Origin: Meloidogyne chitwoodi
Lineage: Eukaryota; Nematoda; Chromadorea; Rhabditida; Meloidogynidae
Length of the DNA: 64,000 bases
Direction of reading: 5' to 3'
NCBI GenBank assembly: GCA_015183035.1
Contig: JACZZP010000015.1
Coordinates: 1,054,001 to 1,118,000, forward strand
The notes beneath the pieces were generated by a model. The model was not told the DNA's origin. It searched no databases and saw only the letters and a list, made by a program, of their open reading frames with translations. The translations under genes were made by a program, and so were the position numbers. Of this stretch, positions 23,558-35,522 are shown in pieces. Position 1 is the stretch's first letter. Every line of letters starts with the position of its first letter.

Positions 23558-24514
23558 TTGTTTTTGAATAAAAATAAATAAAAAGAAAATAATCACTCCT
23601 TTAAATTGATAAAAGTTTTAAAAATAAATTAATAAAATATTTTAAATTATAATAAATAATTAAATTAATTTAAATTTAAAACTTTTTTTCTTTTTTATTT
23701 CCTCTTATAACTTTTATATAATTTCCCATGTTTCTCCCCCTTTAACTAAACTTTACTTAAAAAATAACAGAAAGACTATTTATTACTTATATTTATTTAT
23801 TTAAAATTATGTCGGAATTTTTTATAAAAAAAGTCTAAAATAGTTCTTCCTTTCCTTCATTATTACCTTTTTCTCAGATAAAGCTTATCCTTCTCTCTTA
23901 ATTTTTTATTTGTTGTCATCACAAAAATAATAATAAAAAAGAAAAACACAAAAACAACGATTACCCACTTAACCTTTTTATTTATTTATTTACTTCTATT
24001 TTTTATATAAAAAGAGTTCTCGAAGGACAAATAAATAAATATATTTAAATATTAATATTCTCTAAAATTCCGTTAAAAACTTTAATTTATTTAAAAATAA
24101 TTAAATTATAATTTAATATATTTTTAAAAATAATTTAATATTTAAAAAAATAATTATATGGCCATCGCTTAAAAAATAATAATAATATTTAATAATAATA
24201 ATATCTCTTCTTTTTTTAAAAAATATAACAAAATTTATGGGCAAATGCGCAGTTTAATCCGGCAGTTAGTTACTCAATAACAAATAAAGTTTTTGGAATT
24301 ATTTTTAAATATAACTATGGGATTGGTTGTATAAAGGATTGTTTTAAAATATTTTTAATATTGTTGGATTTTATTTTACTAAATAATTGGGACAAATATA
24401 GAGAATTAATATTATTTTAAATTATTTTATATTTTTTAAATTAAAATATATTTATTTGTCTGGATGATCCCATACTTTCAAAACTCTTCAAAAAATAAAA
24501 AATAAAATATTCAA

Positions 24515-24546
24515 ATTTATTAGAAGATTATAATCTTCTAATAAAT
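24515..24546. repeat. 32-bp perfect palindrome
   Basis: Arms of 16 nt meet with no spacer at 24530/24531 (left arm ATTTATTAGAAGATTA). AT-rich DNA gives many short palindromes, but the GAAG core makes this one less trivial. No function is claimed. Confidence 0.6.
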
Positions 24547-27500
24547 AAATAAAAATGAATATATCCATGTGCATTACTACTACTCTCTCAATGGCAAAAT
24601 ATATAAATATTATTTATATTTAAATAAATAACAACTTTTCTCTCTTTTAAATATACTTACTTATATATTTCCCTATTAACCAATCCTTTTTTTTCCAATT
24701 TTGTTGGCCTTGGACTCCTCTCATCTCGCATTCCTTTAATTATTTTCTAACAAAAAATACAGAATTGTAATGACACACCCAATAAAATTTCTAAAAAAGT
24801 TTAAATAAAATATTAAAAAAAATTTTTTGGTAAAAATTTGTAATTTATCTTGTAATTTTTCTTTTTAAAATTAGTCAAAAAAAATATATCTTTTTCTTTT
24901 TTTTATTATTTTCTCTAATTCCTTACTAAATATTTTTCTTTTTTTATCTCTTCAATCTCGTAATTATTATCTAACTTTTTTCTCTCATTCTAAATATTCC
25001 AAATAATATTTTTCCAGGCAATTTAAGCCCCAAAATATTATAAATAATTTGACACTTGAAAATATTAAAATATAAATAAATAAATAATTAAATACAGTAT
25101 TATTTAAATATTTAGGATCAGTTATTGGAATTTTAGATTTTATTAATTAATACTACTCATATACCCAATTATAAGGTATTATAGCACATTATTCAGGATA
25201 TTTTTTGTTTTTTTTAAATAATTATTTTTAAATAAATTTAACTGAAAAAAGTTTTCTTAATTTTTAATTTAATAAAATAGTTTATATATTTAAATATATT
25301 TTATTTTTAAATAAAAAATATTTAAAAAAATATGACAATTATTAGTGGATGTCAAAGAAATAAAATTATTAATAAAATAAATTGACTAGAAAGAATATAT
25401 ATTTTATGGTTAAATAATTTATTATTATTAATTCTTAAATGTTTTTTAATATTTAAAAATAAAACAAAATAATTTAATTTTAATTAAAAATAAATAAATA
25501 AAATATTTTTAATTTTTGTTTTTCAATAATTGAATAAATATTTATTTATTATATTTTAATAACAAAAATTAAATAATAAAGAAAGAAAGATTTGATTGGA
25601 ATTTTTATTTTTTAAATAAATAAATATTATCTTTCCTGATATTTTTACTCTTTCCTTCTAATAACAATTTTAACCAATCTCTCTCTTTCTCTCTTCTTTT
25701 ATTATTTTGTTACCCTTAAAGGTGAAAAAAGAATAAAAAAACCATTAATTGAGGAGAAAAGGAACGGGAATAGAAAGAAGAAAAAGGGAAAAAGATGCGC
25801 AAGAAAAGAAGAAAAAATTAAAAAAAGAAAAACGGGAATTTTAAAAAATAAAATATAGCCACAAATTTTACCAATTACTCGACCTTTTCTTTTTTTTTAT
25901 TATTTTTTGGTTTGGGAAAGGAACACAGAAAATAAATTTTTGTCTCGGGAGTAAAAAAGAAAGAAAAAAGTATAGAATATAAAAATAATAAAGTAGTTTT
26001 AAATAAATGGCTCAAATAATAAAAACTTGTTGTCCTTAAATTTATTATTTTTATTTTAAAATAAAATAAATAAATAAATATAATTAAATTAATTAAAATA
26101 TATATTTTTATAAATAATATTCATTTATATATATTTTTTTAAAATATTTATTTGGGAAAATTAAATACGTAAAAGAATTTAAATTAAAAGAATTTGAGGA
26201 AATATTTAAAAAAGAAACGGAAATATTAATTAAAAGAAGGAAATGAGTAATTTGGACAAATTTATTTTTAATTTAAAATTTGGTCTTTTATTTTTATTAA
26301 ATATTAAAAATTATAAAAATTCTGAATTATTTACTTTATATTAATTTTAAATAGTAAATGGTATATATTTATTTATTTTAAATATTTAATTTAATAAATA
26401 TTTACATATTTTTCTCAGAAATATTCTCTAAACTTTTTTTTTTTAATTTAAAAATTTTTAATTAATTTAGATTTCTTAAAAGAAATTAAATAAATATATA
26501 AATAAAATGTGTGAATATTTAAAAAAATTAAAATTAAATTATATAGAGGAATATTAAAATGAGAGTATTTATTTACGTATGGATAGAATAAAAAAAAAGA
26601 AGGATAGAAAAATAGGAGGAGAAGAAAAAGTATTAAAAGAAGAGAGTAAGTATTAAGTAAAGTAAGTAAATGGTTGGTTGGTTGGTTAGACAAAAAATAA
26701 AAGAAGAGAAGAGAAAAGCAAGGAATAAAAAAAGTAAAAAAAGGATTGTTGGTGTTTGGCCTACGGTGTCCCTCTCTTTCTTTTCTTTTCTTTTTAAATT
26801 ACTCATCCCAATCTGTTCCCGCCTTTTGGCAATTTTATTTTATTTTAAAAACGGAAATTAAGAAAAAGTTTTTTTATCGGGAATAATTTGTTGGAAGAAA
26901 TTAATGGAAAGGACAGAAAAATTTAATAAAAATATTTTAGTGGAACGAAAAGATTGAAGAAAAAAAAAGAAAAATAAATTAATAAAAATAATAATATTTA
27001 AGAAAAATAAATTATATTTTTAAAAAATATAATATTTATTTATTTATATTAATGTTTAACTAATAAAAAATTAAATAAATGACCAATTAAAAAATAATAA
27101 TTTTTTTTAAAGAAAATTTATAAAATTAAAAATATTATTTTTATATGAAAATTAAATTAATTTATTTATTTTAAAAAACTGGTTATTAAATTTAATATTA
27201 TTTTATTATTATTAATAAATGTCCATCATTTTTAATAAAATTGTCTCTTTTAATTTTCTCCAAAAAATAATTTTATATTTATTTTTAAATTTTTTTAAAT
27301 TTTGTAAAAAAATTATTTTTTTCTTTTCGGCGATTTCCGAATTAAATATTTACGTCAAATGAATTCGGAAATTACTTTTCTTTAAATTTTGTAGTTTATT
27401 TATTTAAATATTTATTTAAAACAATTATTTGGCAAAGAAGAAAGTTTAGGATTTTAAATAAAAAATTAAATAAATAAATATATTTAATTAATTTAATTTT

Positions 27501-30500
27501 TATTTATCCAGAAATTTTAAAAATTAAATAAAATAATCACAAACAAATACAAAAACTTAATTTAATTAATTAATTAATATTTTTTAGAAAGAAATGCCCA
27601 TAATTAATCATCTCTAATATTCTCTATTTTAATATTAAAAATAGTAAAAATGTGCTAATTGACAAGAAAATATATTATTCTTTTTTTTTAATTAAAAACC
27701 TTCAAATAGCCTTTAAAAAATAAAAAAATATTTTTTCATCCGCGGAATTTCCAACAAAAAATTATTTTTTCAATTCAATTTTCTACTAACCTCCGCAAAC
27801 TTATTTTTATTTATCCTCCGTGACTAACTAAAAGAAATAAAGAAAGACTATTTTATTTCTCTTTTATTATTTTTTTACCTTCATTCATTTGGCAGCCGGC
27901 AAAATATAAAAATAAAAAAAGGTGTCAGTCGGCCTGGCCTTTTTTATTTTATTTTTTTTTTAACAAATTAAAAATTAGTGAAGGATATATTGTAGTAACG
28001 GAGAAGAAGAAAATAAAAATAAAGAAATGGTTTTATTTCATTCGGCCTTGCCATTTAAAATAAAAAGAGTATCCATTCAATTACTAATTGGTGAATACAC
28101 AAAAACGCTATTTTAGTAATAAAAAAAAGAAAAATAAAAAAATGAAAAGATTTAACAAAAAACTAACTTAATTATATTATATAAATTAAGACAACAACAG
28201 CAGCTGGATGAATTATTTAAAATTAAAAAGTAGAGAAATTAATTAAAAGAAGATATTATGATTATAATTATATTCTAATAAATTTAAATATTTATTTTAG
28301 TTTTTATTAAACAACTACCTAATAATTAAAAAAATAATAATAAATTAATTAATTAATATATTTATTCTCTTAAAGTAAAAAAGTCCCAGACTTGTTCAAA
28401 TTTAATAAAAGAATTAATATATTCACTCCACTTACCTATTATATATAAAAATTAATAAAAAGTAAAAAATACCGACACTTTTAACTTCATTTCCGGCTCA
28501 AAAATCTCTTTTTCCTCTCCTTAATTTTTTTATTTTATTCTCTCTAGGCCCATTTTTGGATTTTTTAAAAGAAGGTAAGTAAAGAAGATATTTACTTTTA
28601 TTTATTAGTTAAATTATTTGTTAAGGGATATTTTCTTCTTTCAGGTAGCTAGCGGTTTTTTCTTTTTATTTTGTGATTTGTTTGTTGTTTTATTTAAAAA
28701 AGTAAATTTAAAATAATAATAAAAGAAGAGAGATTGTTGAATTAATCCTGAATGGTAAAAGAAGGGAAAAGAAGAGAAGATATATTTAAATAAAAGAAAA
28801 TAAAGGTATATTTATATTTATATTTTACTTTAATTTTATAACGAATTAATCCCTTTTTTGAAATTATTTTTTGTGCCGACCGGTCAACGGAATAAAACAT
28901 TTATTTAATTTTACAATTTAATTTAAGAGTAACTTTTTTAAGAAAAACATATAAATTATCTCGTAAAAGAAAAATTAAATTTTAAAAATAATTAATTAAT
29001 TAAATTAGTATATTTAATTAAAGTTTATTTAAAAAAAACAAAATAAAGATAATATTTTTATATTAAATATTTATTTAAAAATAAGAAAAATAATATTCTT
29101 TATTTTTTGTATTTGATCATTTTTGAATAACTTAAACAAACAAATATATTTTTTAAAAAATAATACTAATTTAGAAACAATGAAAAACAACAAATATATA
29201 AAAATAAATAACTTTTTTAAAAATAAATGTTTTTTTAGCTTTTTAAGGATGGCATTTTTAAAAAATAAAAAGAAAAAGAAAATACACGGCGGGGGGTGCC
29301 TTAAAAGAAAATAAAAAAGTTAAAGTATTGTTGAGAAAAATGAGAAGATTTTTTTCTTTAAATTTTTTAATCAATTTTGTAAAAGAACTTTATTTGTTTT
29401 GAAAACACAGCAGGTAAATAATATTAAATTAAAAAAAGAATAATAATAATATTGTTTTTGTTAAAATAATAATTCGAGATTTTTAATTTAATTAAAATTA
29501 AATATTTTGGAAAATAAAATTAATTATTTTAATAAAATAATAAAAAATATTTTTTATATATATCTCAATCAAAAAAAAATAAAAGTAAAATCTTGATCAA
29601 AAAATTGAATAACAATTTTATATTATTTTCACTTTAATGGGCATTGCAATATCAGCGCCGATCTCTTTTTTTTTTTTAAAAAATACAAAAAGCTATTTGA
29701 ATGATTAGTAAAAATAGTTAATTAATATTTTTATATATTTAAAGACAGTCTGTCAGTTTTGTCGGTATTTTTTTTTCTTCTTTTCTCCCTTTTTTGTACT
29801 TCTCTCTCATCTCTTTAATTTATTTTCTTAAGTTAATTTTGCGCATTTTTTCTTACTTCTTTTTATTCTTCTGCCTTACTAAAAACTTTTTTTTCTTCTT
29901 CTTCTTTATTTTAATTCGTCCTTCTTATTTTCTTTTATTTTTCCTTGGATGATTATATATTTTATTTTATTGTCATACTACTACACACGTATTTTATATA
30001 TTTTGAAGAAAAAAAAAGAAAACTTTTCTTCCTGTTTTTCCGTTTCTTGACCTTGACTTTACTTTTTATTTTTTTAATATTTATAACTTTCCTTTAAATG
30101 GCCGTGATGAAAAAGGAGCTTTTACCAAAAATTTATATACCCTGAGAGAGTAAAAATATTTTATTTAAAAATAATTATTAAAATAGCTATTTAAAAGGAA
30201 AATCTTCAAAAAAGACTAAATATATTTTATTTATTTTAAATAATTTTTTACTGTAATACATATTAATAGAAAAGGAAATAAGATATGATTTAAAAATAAA
30301 ATATTAAAATATTTTTTGTTATAAATAATAAAACAAATAATAAGAAAATAAATAAATATATAATGGATTTGTTAAATTTTGTTAATATATATATTTATAT
30401 TTAATATGGATAAATAAAAAAGATATTATTTAAAAAGCGGTAAAAAGTAATTGGCAATCCTTTCCACGCATGCGCAAATAAATTGGCATTATTACCTTAT

Positions 30501-30899
30501 TTAAATATATTTTTACTCAATTCATTCTCCTTCTCTCCTTATTCTTTTAATTTTCCTTCATTTATTGTAGTAATTCCCAAACATTAACTAAGTTATACAT
30601 ACATATTATATATTATAATAAAGAGAAAGTCATTCATTCAAATACATTATTATTATTTTATTAAATACAAATGTCCAAGAATATAATTGAAACTTTCATT
30701 TTTCTCTCAAGCAATTTCTTGAAACAAATATATAATAATATTTTAATATATTCTCTATAAAATATATTTTTAATTAAAATTGGTTATTACTTGTTATTGT
30801 TAAATGAAGATAAATAAAAGTTTAAAAATCTCGAAGTTAAAAGTATTATTATTATTCAAAAACAATTCGATTTTTTCTCTTTTTTTTTTAATTTAAATT

Positions 30900-31330
30900 A
30901 ATAAAAATCAGAGCGTAGAAAGTCAAGTTTATGGTCAAGGTTCTTCTTCTTCCTGCGCCTCCCAATCTTTTTTTCTTTTAAGAAATTTGACGGCTGAAAA
31001 AAGGCAAATAAATAAATATGCACACATACATATTAATTTTGCGCGTGCCGGTTATTCAGTCAGGCGCAAAATTAAATGTGTTGTTCCTCGATACTTGGGC
31101 CTATTCTTCCGAATAAATGGCAAACCAAGAAATAATATATTTCTTTTTAAAAAGGTAAAGCAGCTGGATGAAAAGAGATAAAATCCAAACAAAATTATTT
31201 TCATAAGGAGGCGCAATAAGAAAAAAACTTTCACCAAATTTCCCAGGTAACCAAATTTGTGTAATAAAACTGGCAATAAGTGCCAGGAACGAATATGACA
31301 ATCTTAATTCCACGGCTGGAATTAATACAG
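30900..31330. other. GC-richer patch of unknown nature
   Basis: The base composition is clearly less AT-rich than both flanks. Open frames of 60-75 codons exist on both strands (30987-31181 plus; 31052-31313 minus, two frames), none with a domain I recognise. The GCGCAAAATT and GGCGCAATAAG motifs hint at a transposon relic. I found no terminal inverted repeats or target-site duplication. It could also be an exon of an unrecognised gene. Confidence 0.35.
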
Positions 31331-31709
31331 GAGAAAAAAAGAAAAAGGCGAGAGCATATTTTAATAAGCAATTATTTTTAGATTTTCAAAATTTAATTTT
31401 AAAATAAGTAATAATTAAATAAAATAATCAAAATACTCATAAAATAAGAAAATAAAAATTACATTAAAATCATTTAAATTCTACAGGAATAAAAAATATT
31501 AAAAAATAATATCAATTAATTTAATTATTTAAAATAAAACTCTACAAATAAAGAAATATGGCAAAAGGCAATGAATGCAAAAGAGAATCTTTTTTTAAAT
31601 TAAAAATGTCCAAAATTTAAAGTTACCTAATATTCAAATGTTAAATTAATACAAACGTATATTTAATAATAATTTGAATCAAAAATATATATAATTAAGT
31701 GGTTATATA

Positions 31710-31953
31710 CAGTGATGGGAAAGTTCCAAAATTTCCACGGAACTAGTTCCAGAACTTGTTTTTGAATTTTTGCAGTTCCAGTTCCAGATCCGGAATTGCA
31801 TTTTTAATTTTCATAGTTCCAGTTCCGGAACTATTGTGGGGTAAGGAACTAGTTCCAAAAATTTGGTAGTTCCATGGTTCTAGTTCCAAACCAGTTCCAG
31901 AAAGTTGGTAGTTACGTAGTTCCAGTTCCGTAACTGGAACTTTCCCATCACTG
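31710..31953. mobile_element. hAT-type MITE, 244 bp
   Basis: The ends are CAGTGATGGGAAAGTTCC and its exact complement ending at 31953. The 8-bp duplication GTTATATA lies at 31702-31709 and 31954-31961. The interior repeats the AGTTCCAGTTCC and GGAACTAGTTCC motifs, giving internal dyads. CAGTG-type termini are classic for hAT elements. There is no coding capacity. Confidence 0.9.
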
Positions 31954-32622
31954 GTTATATATGCTATATTAATAAATTTATTATTTTAAACAATAATCTT
32001 TATATAGCATATAATAAAGTAATATTATAACAAAGTTTATTGAACACAGAAAAGATGTATTAATACCCGAAATCCCGTAAAAACACTCCAAAATAAATTT
32101 AATGTTTTTAAAAATTAATAAAAATAAAGTATTAAATTTATTTGAAGCGCTTTTAAACATTTCATTTTGTAAATAGAATAATATATTTAATAAATAATAT
32201 AATTAAATAAAACTTAAAAAAACAAAACTTTTATTAAAAAAAAAAAGTCATATAATATTAGCTAAAATTCTTAATCTTAATTTTTCAATTAATATTAAAA
32301 CTCAACTGAAATTATTATTAGAATCACATTTTTAAGACTAATTTAAATTTGAGAAAAATTAAAGAAATTTGAAGATTAGAGATCGAAGATTTTAAGGTTT
32401 TTTGTCCAACGAAGAAATCAGAAAATAACTTAATTCAGTCAAATTTCTTTGGGAATTAATTTATTATTTGTTAGATCAAATTTTCTCAAATTTTATTTTA
32501 AAATTAACAAAATTAAGTCACTTAAAATTTTTTTATATAAATATAATCTAAATAAATATAAAGCAAATCTACTAAATAAGAATACAAAAATTAAATTCCT
32601 ACTATAAAATATAATTAAAAGG
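31954..32622. other. Intergenic, AT-rich
   Basis: The 3' flank of the acyltransferase gene. No gene is supported. Frames at 32493-32622 continue from the acyltransferase exon only if its last intron is not removed. Confidence 0.55.
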
Positions 32623-34767
32623 TCAACAACACTGAGAATCTGCGTCATCTGTCTCAGAGAAGGAGGTGTATCGTTGATAACGTTGAAAGTATCTATTGTA
32701 AAAATAATACCTAAATAAAATAAAATCAATTTGATAAACCTTTCTCGTTGCATATCAATCATTTTTGCAGGAACTTTGTACCGTTTTAATTGCCCATCCC
32801 ATTCCAAGTCAACTAAACCACCACGAACAGCTATTACTTTCTTTACACGATTTGCAAATTCAATTGCTGATTCATCAGGCTAAATTATATTAAATGATTA
32901 TTTTTAATAATTAAAAAAATATTACATTTCTATGCATTGGAGGCAAATACCAAACATTGCAAATTAATGCCCACGATGAAATCATTTGCATTAAATAAGC
33001 AAAATAACTTAGTTCACTAGAATTCCAAAAAGCATCCCCAAATCGTGAATCATATTTCATTGCTATTGGATAAATATTTGTATCTACCTGAAAAAAATCA
33101 AAATAGAAAAAAATAATAAAATTTTAAACAAATATTTTGTAAAATAGCTAAAAAAATAACTTCGAAAGAGCCTTTTTTGAACATCATGACGGAAGTGTTA
33201 TTGATACATGTTCCTTCAGGAAAAATGAGCACAGGCAATTTAGTTGGATCATTAACATGGTCGTGTAATCAAAAATAAAAAATTTAATTTTTTTAAAATA
33301 GACTACCTTTTTGCTACCAAAGAGCGGTCCTTTGCCTCAGATCGTTCAAACCAAATGTGTGAACTTGCCCGGCTCAATGATCGTTGAATGGCACCGAGAA
33401 ATCCATCATGGCTTTGCCCAATCAAAGCATAGGCGGCATCCGTTGCCAAAATCATGACATCGATAGGTGATGTATGATTTGCAACACAAATACCTAATAA
33501 TAATAACGTAAAAAATTCCGATTAAAAAATATAGTCTTATTGATAGCAAGAAATAACGAGCAAAAATATTTTAATTACCGCCACTTGTAGCCTTGTTTTC
33601 AGTGTCGTGAAAATAAATAATCGCAGAGAAAGCGCGAGACCCAATTCGCATACAAACCTAAAAAATTAAAAAAAAAAAGTAAAATTTTAAGGTTTAAGAA
33701 CCTTCATTAATTTTTCGTTCATCCAGCGTTTTAGGCGTCCACCAGGAAAAAGTCCAATGAAAGCAGTACCCAAAATAACCGTAATAAGTCCGACAGAAAA
33801 TATTATTAAACGCATAGGAAGCAAAAAGAAATAACGAAATAAAAAGCCTAAACCCCATAGAATTGCCAACTTCCAACTGAAATTTTATTATTAAAAATAT
33901 TTAAAAATTTTCTTACTTGACGAACTGATAAAAGTTAACACTTGTACGAGTCAACATATTCCAAGAAGCTAATTGCTCAGCTCGAAAACGACTCGTCACT
34001 TCATCTTCAATAATAGCCTCAATTCCGGCCTTAAAGTAATTATGATATGTAAAAATGAAAAGATACCTTCATAAAATAGAGTGAATCACGTATGACTTGC
34101 CATCCACGAGAGTTAACCAATGTTCTTTCCAAATGCTCGTCTTCATCAAGGTGTATTGCTGTTTCCCGAATGATAATTGACTGAGTAGATCCATTTCGCA
34201 TCCGAGCACTCGATGAGGAACAAAGACCAAAAATAAGAAAAATTTTATATATAAATTATAACATATTTTTAATTAAAAATATCATAAATATTATTAATAT
34301 ATACTAAAATATTTACTTGTTGAACTTCCATTGTGCATAGAGGATTTGCGAAGACTTGGTAAAGAATTTAATGAGCGGGCCATTGGGGAATCAAGTATAA
34401 GTCCTGAGTCTGTTGGGCTTTGAGTAGAACTAAGATCAAGAGAACAGTAATGACCAGCATCAAGATTCTCAAATAAATCAAAGTCATTTTCATCTTCTTC
34501 TGTAGCACCGAGATCAAAAGACATACTTCTAGTCACATCTTGAGAAGTTTGAAGTTCACCGGCGCCCCACTTAATTTTCTTAAGTTTAAAAATAAAATAA
34601 TAAACCTCAAAAATTCTCAATAATATGCTGACGTAACGCTCGCGTAATCCGAGTGATTTACCAAAAGTCGCAAGAAAAATAACTAGAGCAACAATGCAAA
34701 AAACTGGTGGAAATAAAAGAGCAATGAGATAGATAAGATGTTCAGTAATCGCAAATAGTGGAGTCAT
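32623..34767 (-). CDS. Glycerol-3-phosphate acyltransferase, GPAT3/4 (AGPAT6) type
   Basis: It makes lysophosphatidate from glycerol-3-phosphate and acyl-CoA in the ER, the entry to glycerolipid synthesis. The N-terminus is hydrophobic (HLIYLIALLFPPVFCIVALV). A Ser-rich variable segment and two further membrane stretches near LAILWGLGFLFRYFFLLPM follow. The acyltransferase motifs are complete: block I VANHTSPIDVMIL, block II-like HIWFERSEAKD, block III FPEGTCINNTSVMMFKKGSF, then KYDSRFGDAFWNS and VWYLPPMHRN. After a 47-nt last intron the C-terminus ends DDADSQCC at 32623. Two introns appear to end in TG rather than AG (33270-33306 and 34228-34316). A 27- or 36-nt in-frame mini-intron may exist at 34570-34605. 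C. elegans acl-4/acl-5 are the likely counterparts. Confidence 0.88.
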
Positions 34768-35522
34768 TTATTTATTATCTGAACGACAGCTCCAAAATAT
34801 TAAAACTAATATTGTAATCTGAGCCAAGTTACACGCACTGAAAATCAAACCACCTTTTTTAAACAAGAAAAACAAAAATAAACAAAATTTTTAAAGAATA
34901 AAATTATTATTTATCCTCTGAAAAATGATAATAATGCTTAAATGAGAGAGACATTATAGAAAGAGAGAAAGAGAGAGACTATTTAAATCTGTATGTCGTA
35001 TTGTAAATTCGAAACATCTAAATGACGTGAATCGAAATTATTTTGTATAAATTAGAGATCGGAACGGGAACGGGTCCCGATCCCGTTTCCCGGTCCTTTT
35101 TCCCGGCTTTTTTTGAGTCACCGGGATGAAAACGGGAACGGGAATACCCGGTTTTCCCGGTTCGTGTCCCGGCCGGTAATTAAATTTCCAATTCCCGGTC
35201 ATTTTTCCCGTTTTCCCGGTCGGGACCCGGTGATTTTTGGAACTGGAAAAAAGCGGGAATTCCCGATTTTCCCGGTCCGGGTTCCCTCCCGGTCTTTCCA
35301 TCTAAAATTTCCCGTTTCCCGGTCCCGAGTTTTTCAAAATTCCGATCTCTAGTATAAATACATACATACAAGTTAAATTTAACTTGTTTCTAAATATGTA
35401 GGTTATTTTTTACATAAGCATATTTAGTCGTTGTATTTCCTTGATAGTCAACTTTATAAACTTTAATAAGAATATTTATTTTATTAAATTTTTAGTTTGT
35501 TTTAAATGTTTCAATATAAGAT
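34768..35522. other. Divergent intergenic region containing a hAT MITE
   Basis: This separates the divergent acyltransferase and tetraspanin genes. The 299-bp MITE at 35053-35351 takes up much of it. A GAGA-rich tract lies at 34940-34980. Confidence 0.6.
35053..35351. mobile_element. hAT-type MITE, 299 bp
   Basis: The ends are TAGAGATCGGAA and TTCCGATCTCTA. The 8-bp duplication GTATAAAT lies at 35045-35052 and 35352-35359. The interior is an array of CCCGGTTTTCCCGG and GGGAACGGGAA motifs, the most GC-rich stretch for many kb. Open frames of 60-87 codons on both strands are translations of this array and not genes. Confidence 0.9.

Larger units (their letters stand above)
23558..31709. other. 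Gene-poor AT-rich region
   Basis: Over 8 kb with no gene I can support. It holds simple A/T sequence, CTCTCT and TTCTTC tracts, a 32-bp perfect palindrome (24515-24546), a hairpin near 27334-27371 and a GC-richer patch at 30900-31330. Frames at 26448-26861 and 29123-29314 are Lys- or Phe-rich translations of simple sequence. Confidence 0.55.

Noticed and set aside
27334..27371. Hairpin with 10-nt arms TTTCCGAATT/AATTCGGAAA
   Set aside because: Arms are short and the loop is 18 nt; chance pairing is plausible in this composition.
26448..29314. Open frames at 26448-26693, 26670-26861 and 29123-29314
   Set aside because: Low-complexity Lys/Phe/Leu translations of AT simple sequence with no codon signal.
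32493..32622. Extension of the GPAT frame past the last conserved exon (hydrophobic tail)
   Set aside because: A 47-nt GT-AG intron gives a polar, family-like C-terminus ending at 32623; the extension is intron plus 3' flank in the wrong frame.
35038..35371. Open frames of 63-87 codons
   Set aside because: They lie within the hAT MITE and translate its CCCGGTTTTCCCGG array.
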